A model generated the notes under the pieces. It was not told where the DNA came from. It made no database searches and saw nothing but the letters and a program-made list of their open reading frames with translations. Shown here one piece after another: positions 25,345-34,526 of a stretch of DNA of 40,505 nt. Source of the stretch: an uncultured Gammaproteobacteria bacterium (lineage in GTDB: Bacteria > Pseudomonadota > Gammaproteobacteria > Immundisolibacterales > Immundisolibacteraceae). The stretch's first letter is position 1. Every line of letters begins with the position of its first letter. Location: positions 1 through 40,505 of the forward strand of contig CAJXVN010000003.1 of NCBI GenBank assembly GCA_913060775.1, read 5' to 3'. A program made the position numbers and the translations under genes.

Positions 25345-26507
25345 GCCTCCACCCCCAGAATCAGTCCACACTGCTCGGCCATAATGCCGCCGTTACCGTT
25401 TACATAGCCGATGGTGGCCCCGTCCACCTGGCGCTCGCCGCCCCGACCCATCAACTGGCGCACGCCTTCAATCACGTGGCTCATGCCACCCGCCATACCC
25501 GGTTGACCAAAAGAGAGCTGGCCGCCGTGAGTATTACAGGGGAAATCACCGGACCAGGTCAGGTCATGCTCTTCAATAAACCGCCCACCGGCACCCTTGG
25601 CGCAAAAGCCGGCATCTTCAATCGTCACCAGCACGGTAATGGTGTAGCAGTCGTAAGGCTGAATAAAATCAATCTGTTCACGGCTCACGCCGGCCATGGC
25701 GAAGGCATGATCCGCCGCCGGTTTAACCAGCGAGTGGGTCATGTTCGGTGCCCGCGTAATACTTGAGTGTTCACCGGCCTCACCGGCGCCCAGCAGGTAG
25801 ACCGGCCGGTTGGGACTGTGCCGTGCCCGATCGGCACTGGTGACGATAAAAGCACCGCCACCGGTAGCCGGGCTAACAATCTCCAGCAGGTGTAAGGGCT
25901 CGGCAATCATCCGCGATGACAGCACATCATCAATCGTGATCCGCTTATCGCCAAACAGCGCCTGGGGATTGGCGCAGCCATTGGTGCGCTGATCCACCGC
26001 CACCTTTGCGAGCTGCTCGGGCGTGGTACCAAATTCGTGCATATGGCGCTGGGCAATCAGCGCATAACCGGGGTTGGCCCCGACCATGCCGTAAGGGGCA
26101 TCAAACTCTGCCTCGGTGGCTGGAAAAGGGGGCGGCTTTGCCATAAACAGGCGGCTGTCCCAGGTATCGCCAACCACGCACAGCACGGTGTTACACATGC
26201 CGGCTTCGATGGCCGCGGCCGCCCGCCAGACCATGCCCGCGCTGGAAGCACCGCCGAGCTCAACCTGATCAAAATAGCGAGGTTTCAAATGCAGGTATTC
26301 CACCACCGCCGACGGCCAGAGCATGCTGAAATCACTCAACGAGCAGGCGGTGAGCAGGCCGTCAATTTCCGATTTTTCCAAGCCGGCGTCGGCAATCGCC
26401 TCACGCGCCATCTCCGCCATAATGCCCAGAGAGGTTTTGCCCTCGGGTTTTTTCTGTGGGGCCATTTCGGCGTAGCCGGTAATGGCCGCTTTCCCTCTCA
26501 ACGACAT
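25341..26507 (-). CDS. SCP2-type thiolase-like protein lacking the catalytic cysteine
   Basis: 388 aa with the thiolase fold (AAITGYAEM, LTACSLSDFSMLWPSAVVEYL, DFIQPYDCYTITVLVTIEDAGFC). The nucleophile loop reads VELGGASSAG (about 82-91) with no cysteine, and the canonical GHP loop reads NTHGGQLSFGQPG, with Gln for His. Normal thiolysis is therefore unlikely. The pattern fits the Ltp2-like group, which act with a DUF35 partner as retro-aldolases on acyl-CoA side chains; the DUF35 gene here overlaps its stop. The ATG at 26507 has GGAGG 8 bp upstream; a GTG two codons earlier is too close to it. Confidence 0.88.
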   Translation of the reverse strand: MSLRGKAAITGYAEMAPQKKPEGKTSLGIMAEMAREAIADAGLEKSEIDGLLTACSLSDFSMLWPSAVVEYLHLKPRYFDQVELGGASSAGMVWRAAAAIEAGMCNTVLCVVGDTWDSRLFMAKPPPFPATEAEFDAPYGMVGANPGYALIAQRHMHEFGTTPEQLAKVAVDQRTNGCANPQALFGDKRITIDDVLSSRMIAEPLHLLEIVSPATGGGAFIVTSADRARHSPNRPVYLLGAGEAGEHSSITRAPNMTHSLVKPAADHAFAMAGVSREQIDFIQPYDCYTITVLVTIEDAGFCAKGAGGRFIEEHDLTWSGDFPCNTHGGQLSFGQPGMAGGMSHVIEGVRQLMGRGGERQVDGATIGYVNGNGGIMAEQCGLILGVEA

Positions 26508-26571
26508 CTGCACTCCCTCCCCAGGTAGCTAGCTGCTAACGATAACCGCTATTGTAGTTACAATCCCAATC

Positions 26572-27531
26572 ATGCCTAGTGAATCTGACTATCAAGCGAG
26601 TGGTCTGCGCCGATCAGGCCATTTCCAGACCATTGTTCCCACCCTGTTTCGCAGGGTGAACGGGATTCACTGGCAGCGCCAGCGCATCGCCACCACCGAT
26701 GATGATTTCATCGACCTGGACTGGCTAACCAATAACAACCAGAAACTGGTATTGCTCTGCCATGGGCTCGAAGGCAGCAGCGATACCCACTACATGAAAG
26801 GTATGGCCCGCGCCTTTGCCGCAACTGGCTGGGACGCCGTTGCCTACAACTTTCGTGGTTGCAGTGGGCAACCCAATCAACAGGCACGGGCGTATCACAG
26901 CGGCGCCACCGATGACCTGGCCGAGGTTGTTGAACAGGTACTAAAAGCCGGCAAATACCAGCAACTGGCGCTGATCGGTTTCAGCCTGGGGGGAAATTTA
27001 ATCCTTAAATACCTTGGCGAGCCTAACGGCAACCGACCTGCTGAACTCTGCGGCGGCGTGGCCATCTCGCCACCCTGCGATCTGTCCGGTTCCTGTGACC
27101 GCCTGGATGAGCTACAAAACTGGATTTACGAGCAACGTTTTTTGCGCTCCCTGAATCGCAAAATGGTCGAGAAGGGTGAAATCGTCAAACAGGCATTGGG
27201 CATCGACCGGCTACCTAACTGTCGCACCGTCCGCGAGTTCGATCACCGCTTTACCGCCCCGCTGCACGGGTTTGATGGCGCTGAAGATTACTACCAGCAG
27301 AGTAGCTCGAATCAGTTTCTGGGTGATATTTCCCATCCCACCCTGCTATTGAGCGCGCGAGACGACCCGTTTTTAAGCAGCAGTTGCTACCCCACACCGC
27401 AACAGGTGAGCAATTCCAACCTGCGCCTGCAATACAGCCGCCACGGCGGTCATGTCAGTTTTATGCAGGCCGATCCGCTGGGGCGCTCCTGGGCAGAGCA
27501 GCAGTGCGTGGAATTTCTAAGCGCGACTTAA
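26572..27531 (+). CDS. YheT-like alpha/beta hydrolase
   Basis: 319 aa of the COG0429 (YheT) esterase family. N-terminal SGHFQTIVPTLFRR is characteristic. The fold signs are LLCHGLEGSSDTHYMKG, the nucleophile elbow GFSLGGN (serine in the middle), an aspartate in LLSARDDPFLS and the final histidine in SRHGGHVSFM. Cytoplasmic, probably a carboxylesterase on small or lipid esters. Divergent from the thiolase-like gene with a 64-bp gap. No strong ribosome site before the ATG. Confidence 0.94.
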   Translation: MPSESDYQASGLRRSGHFQTIVPTLFRRVNGIHWQRQRIATTDDDFIDLDWLTNNNQKLVLLCHGLEGSSDTHYMKGMARAFAATGWDAVAYNFRGCSGQPNQQARAYHSGATDDLAEVVEQVLKAGKYQQLALIGFSLGGNLILKYLGEPNGNRPAELCGGVAISPPCDLSGSCDRLDELQNWIYEQRFLRSLNRKMVEKGEIVKQALGIDRLPNCRTVREFDHRFTAPLHGFDGAEDYYQQSSSNQFLGDISHPTLLLSARDDPFLSSSCYPTPQQVSNSNLRLQYSRHGGHVSFMQADPLGRSWAEQQCVEFLSAT

Positions 27532-27748
27532 CGGGACAATCGACAGTTCGGTCAAGCCGTGGCGTTGAATGGCAGAGCATCCCTTCAAGAGTTCATTCTT
27601 AGCCAGCCCCAACTCAATCTCAACGCACCAGACCCAGCGAACCTGAGTGGACAACGAGGCCACGCCCCATGGAAGAGGGTAACCTGGCCAGGGTAAGGAC
27701 GCAGGCGACCAGGAAATTGCCATCAGCTACGCTTTTGGCAACCTATAG
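27532..27748. other. Non-coding gap between convergent genes
   Basis: Together with 27749-27847 this is a 316-bp stretch between the YheT gene (+) and the AEC transporter gene (-). I see no convincing gene, RNA or T-tailed hairpin in this part. Confidence 0.5.
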
Positions 27749-27847
27749 TCATCGGTTGATCTGGAGGTAATAGTCAAAGAATTTCGCTTCACCCACCGGC
27801 CTGCCAGCCTTTTCCTCACTGAACAGATCGACCAACCGCGAGCCGAT
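27749..27847 (-). pseudogene. Possible gene remnant in frame after the AEC stop
   Basis: Directly after the TAA of the AEC gene, the same frame stays open for 32 codons to a TGA. It reads like protein, ending GRPVGEAKFFDYYLQINR. It has no start codon of its own. It may be the tail of a lost gene or chance; I do not recognise the family. Confidence 0.2.
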
Positions 27848-28768
27848 TTAAAATGCTTGCTGTAACAAGGGTGCTACCAGCACATACCCCACGGTGGTCA
27901 AGGTCAGCACCGTACTAAACAGGGCAGAATCGAGCTTGTATTTTTCACTCAACGCAATGCCAACGGCGATGGAAGGTGCCGCGGCGGTAATAACGGTTGC
28001 ACCCAGTAGCTCCCCGCTCAGGCCGAGACCGGCTGCCGCGAAATAACCGACTGCACCACCACCCACTATTTTCAGTACCAGCGCAGGCACTGCCAGCAGT
28101 ATCAATTTAAGTTTGGTCAACTCAAAGGTGGTACCCACTAGAAACAGCAGTAGCGGCACGGCCGCCATGCCGAGGGAATCGATGGTGGCGGTCACACCAT
28201 CTGGCAGGGTAACGCCGGAAAAATTCAGACCAATGGCGACTATCAGCGTCCAGAAAGGCGGCAGTTTTAAAAACACCAGACCAACCCCGGCGGGGGGACC
28301 ATCCGCCCCGTAACGGGCCACCAGCATCACCCCAACCGACCAGACAATGGGAATGGTCGCCATGAGGTCATAAACCAGCGGCACTCTGATTGCATCGGCC
28401 GCACCGTAGAGCCCTTCAATAACCGGCACCGCAGCCCCCAGACCGTTACCAAACGCGGTGGCCAGAATTAACGCGCCAGCCTGAGGGCGGGTAATCCAGC
28501 CGAGCTTTTCCATGGCACCAAAAACCACCACACAGGCCACCATGCCCGCGAGTATTACCACCACGCCAGTGGCCGGTACTTTAAGCAGAGTTAAGTCGGG
28601 AGTCGATTGCAGGAATACGTTAAGAATCAGCGCCGGCGCGAGCAGGTTAATCACTAACGAATTGAGCACCGCCCGCAGTTCCGCCACGGGCAGGCCACCA
28701 GGCTCCAGTTTCCGCCAGACAACGCCCGCAGCCAGCATCAACATGACCGGAATCAGATTTTCATACAT
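27848..28768 (-). CDS. AEC (auxin efflux carrier) family transporter
   Basis: 306 aa with about ten hydrophobic helices in two halves, typical of the AEC/MdcF permease family: MYENLIPVMLMLAAGVVWRK at the start, SLVINLLAPALILNVFL, LATAFGNGLGAAVPVIEGLYG, then LLLFLVGTTFEL and GATVITAAAPSIAVGIAL in the second half. The ATG at 28768 is chosen because AAGGA lies 9 bp upstream and the first helix then starts at once; the open frame continues 40 codons further as sequence unlike a transporter. Substrate unknown (malonate- or other organic-acid-type anions are typical). Divergent from msrB. Confidence 0.9.
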   Translation of the reverse strand: MYENLIPVMLMLAAGVVWRKLEPGGLPVAELRAVLNSLVINLLAPALILNVFLQSTPDLTLLKVPATGVVVILAGMVACVVVFGAMEKLGWITRPQAGALILATAFGNGLGAAVPVIEGLYGAADAIRVPLVYDLMATIPIVWSVGVMLVARYGADGPPAGVGLVFLKLPPFWTLIVAIGLNFSGVTLPDGVTATIDSLGMAAVPLLLFLVGTTFELTKLKLILLAVPALVLKIVGGGAVGYFAAAGLGLSGELLGATVITAAAPSIAVGIALSEKYKLDSALFSTVLTLTTVGYVLVAPLLQQAF

Positions 28769-28926
28769 CGGTTGAGTTCCTTGTTGGGCCAGCCTGGTTG
28801 GCAACCAGAACTGCGGCTGCAGTGGCCATCGCTCTTTATAAAATGTAAAAACCGCGCACCTGAACCGCAGGTCGGCGATAATCTGCATTCAGTTATACAG
28901 GCTATTTAAATAAGGGTGGAGTAGCA

Positions 28927-29331
28927 ATGGATAAGGTTGAAAAATCAGACGAGCAGTGGCGGGAAGAATTAACCCCTGAACAGTATCAGGTGTGTCGCCG
29001 CCAGGGCACCGAACCTGCCTTTACCGGGGCCTATTGGGACACCAAGGAAGCAGGGGTTTATCGCTGTGTCTGCTGCGACGAGCCACTATTTGATTCGTCG
29101 ACCAAATTTGATTCCGGCAGTGGCTGGCCGAGCTTCTGGGCACCGCTCAATGAAGAAGGCGTGGAAACTCACACCGACCAGAGCCACGGCATGATTCGGA
29201 CCGAAGTTCACTGTCGCCGCTGTGGGTCTCATCTGGGCCATGTTTTCCCCGATGGACCGAAAGAGGAAACCGGGCTGCGTTACTGCATAAACTCCTTATC
29301 GCTCGACCTGAAGCCTCGCGACGGCGAGTGA
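28927..29331 (+). CDS. msrB: Peptide methionine-R-sulfoxide reductase
   Basis: 134 aa. MsrB reduces methionine-R-sulfoxide in proteins. The zinc site is complete (Cys47/Cys50 in CVCC and Cys96/Cys99 in CRRC), the substrate block [11 protein letters not shown] is present, and the catalytic cysteine is Cys120 in GLRYCINS. The resolving-cysteine position (within KFDSG) holds no Cys, so recycling probably uses another thiol, as in one-Cys MsrB proteins. A GGAG ribosome site precedes the ATG. Its stop overlaps the next gene's GTG start. Confidence 0.97.
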   Translation: MDKVEKSDEQWREELTPEQYQVCRRQGTEPAFTGAYWDTKEAGVYRCVCCDEPLFDSSTKFDSGSGWPSFWAPLNEEGVETHTDQSHGMIRTEVHCRRCGSHLGHVFPDGPKEETGLRYCINSLSLDLKPRDGE

Positions 29332-29771
29332 ACCGCCCGGCAACAACCACCGAGCCGGTAATCATCACTGCAAACTGGGCGGATCACCAGTTGCAGCTGG
29401 CGGCGGTGCGCACGGCCGTTTTTGTGGATGAACAGGGAGTGCCCGAGGAAATCGAAATGGACGCCGAGGATGCCCGGTGCCACCACCTGTTAGCGCTAAT
29501 AGAGCAGCAGCCGGTGGGCACGGCGCGGCTACTGGCAAATGGTCGTATCGGGCGACTAGCGGTAATAAAACCCTGTCGTAATCGCGGCGTTGGTCGGCAA
29601 CTGCTCCACGCCAGTATGGCGCTGGCAAAATCCCTCGGCATGAATAATCTCCATTTGCATGCCCAGGTACAGACGCTCGATTTTTATCGTGCCGCCGGCT
29701 TTGTGGCAGAGGGAGAAGTGTTTGTTGAGGCCGGCATCCGGCACCAGAATATGACGCTGTCCTTCGGCTAA
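29328..29771 (+). CDS. GNAT family N-acetyltransferase (YjcF-like)
   Basis: 147 aa starting at a GTG that overlaps the msrB stop (GTGA), so translationally coupled. The N-terminal block [20 protein letters not shown] is typical of the YjcF-like subgroup. The acetyl-CoA site is [21 protein letters not shown] (Q/RxxGxG/A as RNRGVG), followed by [16 protein letters not shown]. Probably acetylates a small molecule or protein; substrate unknown. Confidence 0.93.
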   Translation: MNRPATTTEPVIITANWADHQLQLAAVRTAVFVDEQGVPEEIEMDAEDARCHHLLALIEQQPVGTARLLANGRIGRLAVIKPCRNRGVGRQLLHASMALAKSLGMNNLHLHAQVQTLDFYRAAGFVAEGEVFVEAGIRHQNMTLSFG

Positions 29772-29837
29772 CGGGCAATCAATCCATACACCACCGTGCC
29801 CTTTGATGACCATTCAAATTACTATCTAAGGGGGGTA

Positions 29838-29849
29838 TCCCTTAAGGGA
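29838..29849. other. 12-bp perfect palindrome
   Basis: TCCCTTAAGGGA reads the same on both strands and lies between the GNAT and SelW-like genes, about 130 bp before the latter. It could be an operator half of that transcription unit; no clear promoter is adjacent. Confidence 0.3.
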
Positions 29850-29982
29850 GCACTGGTTAACACGACCGTTTGAATTGTAAGATTTATCGGCGGTAGCAGG
29901 CCCCAATAACCTGAAGCGGATGCAACATTAGCCGGACCCGACCGGTCATATCACCCGATATTGTCCATTACCGAAGCTGAAG

Positions 29983-30291
29983 ATGACCGCAACCCCACAG
30001 ACTCCCTATCCCCGCGTAACCCTCCGTTATTGCACCCGCTGCAACTGGTTACTGCGTGCCGCCTGGCTGGCACAGGAACTGCTGCAGACCTTCAACACCG
30101 ACCTTGGCGAAGTGGTCCTGCAGCCCGGCGACGGGGGTATTTTTCAGGTTCACGTTGAAACCGAAAACGGTCACCGCGAACTTATCTGGTGCCGGGCTAC
30201 TGAACAGGGATTTCCGGAGGCCAAAATATTAAAACAACGGCTACGCGACCAGATCGCCCCGGGCCGTGATCTGGGGCATAACGACCGATGA
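29983..30291 (+). CDS. SelT/SelW/SelH (Rdx) family protein, Cys form
   Basis: 102 aa with a thioredoxin-like fold. The CxxC motif (Cys17-Cys20 in RYCTRCNWLLRA) sits in the family's usual first loop; cysteine replaces the selenocysteine of eukaryotic SelW. Then LAQELLQTFNTDLGEVVLQPG and GIFQVHVE complete the Rdx pattern. Bacterial members have no proven substrate but are presumed thiol redox proteins. The stop overlaps the start of the DsbD-like gene by ATGA, linking the two in one redox unit. Confidence 0.93.
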   Translation: MTATPQTPYPRVTLRYCTRCNWLLRAAWLAQELLQTFNTDLGEVVLQPGDGGIFQVHVETENGHRELIWCRATEQGFPEAKILKQRLRDQIAPGRDLGHNDR

Positions 30292-32411
30292 CCCTGTTAC
30301 GCCATTTAATTAGCCTGTTACTGTTCTTAGCAGCGGCTGCCGTGCAGGCAGCCCCGGTTGCCACCGAACATACCGAAGTGGAACTGCTCGCCGAGCAGGA
30401 CGCCATCGTTCCCGGCCAGCCCTTTTGGGTGGCCTACCGATTGGAGGCCAATCCCGGCTGGCACACCTACTGGCGAAATCCCGGCGACTCGGGGCTGCCC
30501 AGCGCCATTACCTGGCAACTGCCGGAGGGGTGGCAGGTGGGCGAGCTGCACTGGCCCTACCCGGAACTGATATCGACACCGCCATTTGCCACCCATGCCT
30601 ATCACGGCGAGGTGCTATTGCTGGCGCAAATCACGCCGCCTGCACAGATTAGCGGCGACACCTTCACGCTTGCTGGCGACGCAGCCTGGCTGGTCTGTAA
30701 GGATCTCTGCCTGCGCGAGACCGCTCAGTTAACCTTGCAACTACCCGTGGCGGAGCACTCCACCGCCATTAATCAGCACCGTTTTGATGTCGCCCGAAAC
30801 AACTGGCCCCAGCTAAACCAGGCATGGCAACTGGCTGCAGGCCGCCATGCTGACCAGCTCTATCTGCAGATCAGTGATGGCCCTCGGGCACTCGACCCAC
30901 CCGTCCATTTTTTCCCGATCACCGCTGACCAGATTGAACCCGCCGCGCCTCAGCCTCTGGTACAAACCGATCGGGGTTACCGGCTACAACTGGCGGTTTC
31001 TCAGTACAGCGACCAGCCCTTTAATCGGCTGGAAGGGGTCCTGGTTGGCGGCCAGAGCTGGCATCAAACACTGGACCAGCGAGGTCTGAAAGTCGCGGTC
31101 GATATTGCCCCACTGGACGCCGCCCCCACCGACGGTTTATTAATCGCCAATCAATCCACTCAGGCTCTGTCGGACAATTCTGTTAGCCAACCCGGAAGCA
31201 CGATGGGCTTTGGTCTGGCGCTACTACTGGCCTTTATTGGCGGTGCCATTCTTAACCTGATGCCCTGCGTGTTCCCGGTACTCTCCATCAAAGTACTGGC
31301 GTTTATCGACATGGCCCAGGGACACAAGGGTCATGTGCGTCGCCACGGCCTGCTGTTTGCACTCGGAATATTGGTCTCTTTCTGGGTATTGAGTGGGCTG
31401 ATGCTGCTGCTGCAACAGGCCGGCGCTGAAATTGGCTGGGGGTTTCAACTGCAGTCCCCGGGGTTTGTCATTGTGCTCTGCCTGCTGCTGTTTCTGCTGG
31501 CACTGAACCTGTTTGGCCTGTTCGAAATAGGCGGCACCGTCATGCGTCTGGCCGGCAATGCCGACACCGGCAGCGGCTATTCCAGCAGCTTTTTTACCGG
31601 CGTGCTGGCCGCCGCCGTTGCCACGCCCTGCACGGCACCTTTCATGGGCGCTGCCCTGGGTTATGCGTTAACCCAGCCGGCACAGGTGACACTACTGATT
31701 TTCACTGCCCTGGCACTGGGTCTGGCCAGCCCCTACCTGTTACTCGCCGAGATACCCGGGCTGTTAGAAAAACTGCCCCGCCCAGGCGCCTGGATGGTTA
31801 CCTTTCGCCGATTACTGGCGTTTCCACTGCTGGCTAGCGCCATCTGGCTGGGGTGGGTACTGGGCCACCAACAGGGAGTCGATGCCGTCGCGGTACTGCT
31901 ACTGGCCATGCTGGCGCTGGCGCTGGCAGCCTGGCTCCACGGTATGCAGCAGCACCGTGCCAGCCGTCGCCGCTGGCTGGATGGCATTATTATCGCCGTG
32001 CTGCTGCTACAAATCCCCCTCTGGCAACAGATGACCGGTCAGCAGCCAATGACCGGACAAACCAGTGCAGCGACCGCCGCCACCTGGGAAACCTTCGACA
32101 CGGACAAACTTGCCGCCTATCGGGCGAACGGCGAAGCCGTGTTTATCGACTTTACCGCCGCCTGGTGCATTACCTGTCAGGTCAACAAAAAACTGGCGCT
32201 CACCCACGAGGATGTCATCCGGCATTTTGCTAATAACAGGATTCGCACTATTCGCGCTGACTGGACCCGGCAGGACCCGACGATTACCGCCGCGCTGGCG
32301 GCAGTAGGCCGTAACGGCGTACCAACCTATCTCTATTATGACCGGGCCGGCGCGGCCCATCTGTTACCGGAACTACTCACCCCAGATCTGGTTATAGACG
32401 CGGTCCGCTAA
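30288..32411 (+). CDS. DsbD/ScsB-like thiol:disulfide transmembrane reductase
   Basis: 707 aa, moving electrons from cytoplasmic thioredoxin to periplasmic thiols. Order of parts: signal peptide (about 1-22), periplasmic DsbD-type N-terminal domain with VCKDLC, a CcdA-like membrane core with the two redox cysteines in LNLMPCVFPVLSIK and VATPCTAPFMGAAL, and a C-terminal thioredoxin domain with AWCITC. The long N-terminal part (RLEANPGWHTYWRNPGDSGLP) matches the ScsB/DipZ-like subgroup rather than E. coli DsbD. Translationally coupled to the SelW-like gene. Likely targets are sulfenic or disulfide-bonded periplasmic proteins. Confidence 0.93.
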   Translation: MTLLRHLISLLLFLAAAAVQAAPVATEHTEVELLAEQDAIVPGQPFWVAYRLEANPGWHTYWRNPGDSGLPSAITWQLPEGWQVGELHWPYPELISTPPFATHAYHGEVLLLAQITPPAQISGDTFTLAGDAAWLVCKDLCLRETAQLTLQLPVAEHSTAINQHRFDVARNNWPQLNQAWQLAAGRHADQLYLQISDGPRALDPPVHFFPITADQIEPAAPQPLVQTDRGYRLQLAVSQYSDQPFNRLEGVLVGGQSWHQTLDQRGLKVAVDIAPLDAAPTDGLLIANQSTQALSDNSVSQPGSTMGFGLALLLAFIGGAILNLMPCVFPVLSIKVLAFIDMAQGHKGHVRRHGLLFALGILVSFWVLSGLMLLLQQAGAEIGWGFQLQSPGFVIVLCLLLFLLALNLFGLFEIGGTVMRLAGNADTGSGYSSSFFTGVLAAAVATPCTAPFMGAALGYALTQPAQVTLLIFTALALGLASPYLLLAEIPGLLEKLPRPGAWMVTFRRLLAFPLLASAIWLGWVLGHQQGVDAVAVLLLAMLALALAAWLHGMQQHRASRRRWLDGIIIAVLLLQIPLWQQMTGQQPMTGQTSAATAATWETFDTDKLAAYRANGEAVFIDFTAAWCITCQVNKKLALTHEDVIRHFANNRIRTIRADWTRQDPTITAALAAVGRNGVPTYLYYDRAGAAHLLPELLTPDLVIDAVR

Positions 32412-32437
32412 AGGACCACCGGCAACGGGGTAGCGCC

Positions 32438-34225
32438 TCAGTGCAATGTTAAGGATATGGGGTCACTCCCCGGCGTTTCGAAAAACCCCAGGAAACGCTC
32501 CAACTGCGCTCGGTTTCCCCTCAGCGCGATGTCACCCCGATCGATGGCCTGCGTAAAGCTGTCCTTACCCAGCATTATTTGATCAAACACTGGTTTGTTG
32601 AGAGATAACACCAAATCGGTGTTATCTGGAAGCCGGTTCGCGAATTCACAAATACCACGCCGTATCGTTAATACCATTTGCTGCGACAAATCGGTAAAGG
32701 CAAAACCGACAGACATGTCGACAGAAAGTGTTTCTTCAGCCTTCAGGCGACTGGTCCAGGATCTCAAGCTGGCCGCCGGAGACATCTCAGCAATAATATC
32801 TGGCGGGACAAATACATTGGCCATCTTTTTCGCCCCAACGGCCCTGCCCATGAGTCCCTCCAGCTCTTTTGCTGAGCTCAAATACCAGTTACGCCAGTTG
32901 ATGTTCATATTGGCATAGCCAAGCTGACGAAAAGCATTTGCCTTGAGCTGCCGAGCCGTTTCATCGGCATGATCAATGCGTATCAGGTGGGTTGCCAGCT
33001 CAGCAGCCCATTGGTAATCACCCCGGTCATACGCGCCACCAGCCTCGCCCAGGAGCCGGTCTCGACCGCCCATTAACGCGACCAGACGGCGAGATTTTTC
33101 CTTAACGGGAACGGGATCAAGGGCGACTGGATCCCCTTGGTACCAACCCAGATAGCCCGAATAAATTGCTCTTACCGTCTGCTTTACGGTGCCGTAATAT
33201 TGCCGGAGGTAAGGCGAATATTCGTAAAGATGCTCCGGTAATTTCACCCGTTCGACCAACTCATCGGGGGTTAGCCCCTTGTTCATGTAGCGCACGGTTT
33301 GGTCGTGTACAAACTGAATGCCGTCGCGGGTCATGCGCAGCACCTCCTCAACTTTTTCAGCCCCATAAACGGGCTGGCCGTGGGCAGGTACCAGGTAGTG
33401 TGCGTTTAACTGGCGCAGGCGATCAATACTCTCCACCCACTGCACCGGGTCACGAAATTTGGAACCACGAAGCGTATACACATTAGGGAACGCCGGCCCC
33501 TGAATAACCTCGGTATCGATCAGCACACGACTGGCCGGTAGATAAATGGCCAGCTCATCCGGGGCCTCACTGGGCACGTGCATCATCTCCAGATCAACAC
33601 CGGCGATGGTTACGGCCAGAAACTCATCGACTGTATTAGTTGGCGCGATAAACGTACCCGGCCCACCCGCGGTAAGCAGCGGGCCAATGCCAACATTCAT
33701 ATCCTTCGTATCGGCGCCGTCGAGGAACATGCCAAACGTATAGCCTGCGCGGATGCCCTGAATCGGCGCGAGAATATTGCTCTCATCCACCAGCAGCCGC
33801 ATGAGTCTGGCCTGGGCATAAATGGCCACCTCGCCGGACTGAACCTGAGCCTGGCTCACAAACCCCTTGATGCCGCTAATATGATCCTGGTGAAAATGGC
33901 TATAAATCACCGCCACTACAGGCTTGTCAGTAATTTTTCGAAACTCTCGCAACACCTCGCGGCTGGTCACCGGGCTCATTCCCGCATCGACCAGAATGAT
34001 GCCGTCATCGCCTTCAATCATCACCGTACCCGCGACATTCCAGCCCACAGCGCTGTAGACATTGTCGGCAACTTTGTAGATTTTTTTAACAAAATGCTCC
34101 GTATGCTGCTTAAGTTCAGCGTTTATTGCTGGTGCTACCTGGGCCGCTATCTGCGCATGAACACCCCTGCCTGTAAGACCCGCCATAAGGGCACACAGAA
34201 TTGAAACGAACACGCTGGTTTTCAT
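32438..34225 (-). CDS. Alkyl sulfatase, SdsA1-like, metallo-beta-lactamase fold
   Basis: 595 aa with a signal peptide (about 1-24), so exported. The zinc site starts at SHFHQDH (His110, His112, Asp114, His115) and continues with the glutamates in PSEAPDE and DTEVIQGPAFPN, matching SdsA1. A dimerization domain follows (YRGDYQWAAELATHL-type helices; YANMNINWRNWYLSSAKEL), then an SCP2-like C-terminal domain that binds the alkyl chain (about 480-595). The enzyme should split primary or secondary alkyl sulfates. GGGGAG precedes the ATG at 34225. Divergent from the DUF1329 gene; a palindrome lies between them. Confidence 0.92.
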   Translation of the reverse strand: MKTSVFVSILCALMAGLTGRGVHAQIAAQVAPAINAELKQHTEHFVKKIYKVADNVYSAVGWNVAGTVMIEGDDGIILVDAGMSPVTSREVLREFRKITDKPVVAVIYSHFHQDHISGIKGFVSQAQVQSGEVAIYAQARLMRLLVDESNILAPIQGIRAGYTFGMFLDGADTKDMNVGIGPLLTAGGPGTFIAPTNTVDEFLAVTIAGVDLEMMHVPSEAPDELAIYLPASRVLIDTEVIQGPAFPNVYTLRGSKFRDPVQWVESIDRLRQLNAHYLVPAHGQPVYGAEKVEEVLRMTRDGIQFVHDQTVRYMNKGLTPDELVERVKLPEHLYEYSPYLRQYYGTVKQTVRAIYSGYLGWYQGDPVALDPVPVKEKSRRLVALMGGRDRLLGEAGGAYDRGDYQWAAELATHLIRIDHADETARQLKANAFRQLGYANMNINWRNWYLSSAKELEGLMGRAVGAKKMANVFVPPDIIAEMSPAASLRSWTSRLKAEETLSVDMSVGFAFTDLSQQMVLTIRRGICEFANRLPDNTDLVLSLNKPVFDQIMLGKDSFTQAIDRGDIALRGNRAQLERFLGFFETPGSDPISLTLH

Positions 34226-34526
34226 ATTTACTCCCCGGCATCTGCGCTTGCGGCCCCACGAACCACAACCACCACGCCCCGAACAATTCTGGTTCTGTAA
34301 AAGACAGAACCGTTATTCAATCGTTATCGAATAGCGCCATTCAGCAATCCGTCACACCAGCCAACCCTACTACAAGTGCTAAACAAAAATGCTAGGATAG
34401 CCGGAGATGGTTGATCTCGAAGGGATTCCTGATCATTTTTCTTTATCTTTACCGACGGTATTTTCGTCTCTCTAACGGTTACGGATGATATAGAGAAAAC
34501 AACGTTTCCCACCCTGGGAGGTCACC
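34226..34526. other. Divergent regulatory region
   Basis: 301 bp between the alkylsulfatase (-) and DUF1329 (+) genes. It contains the palindrome at 34291-34311 and AT-rich stretches. I cannot pick a sure promoter pair; no ORF or RNA is seen. Confidence 0.5.
34291..34311. promoter_or_regulatory. Perfect inverted repeat, candidate operator
   Basis: GGTTCTGT, a 5-base spacer, then ACAGAACC: an exact 8-bp inverted repeat between two divergent genes. No T-run follows, so an operator is more likely than a terminator. Which regulator binds it is unknown; none is encoded nearby. Confidence 0.55.
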
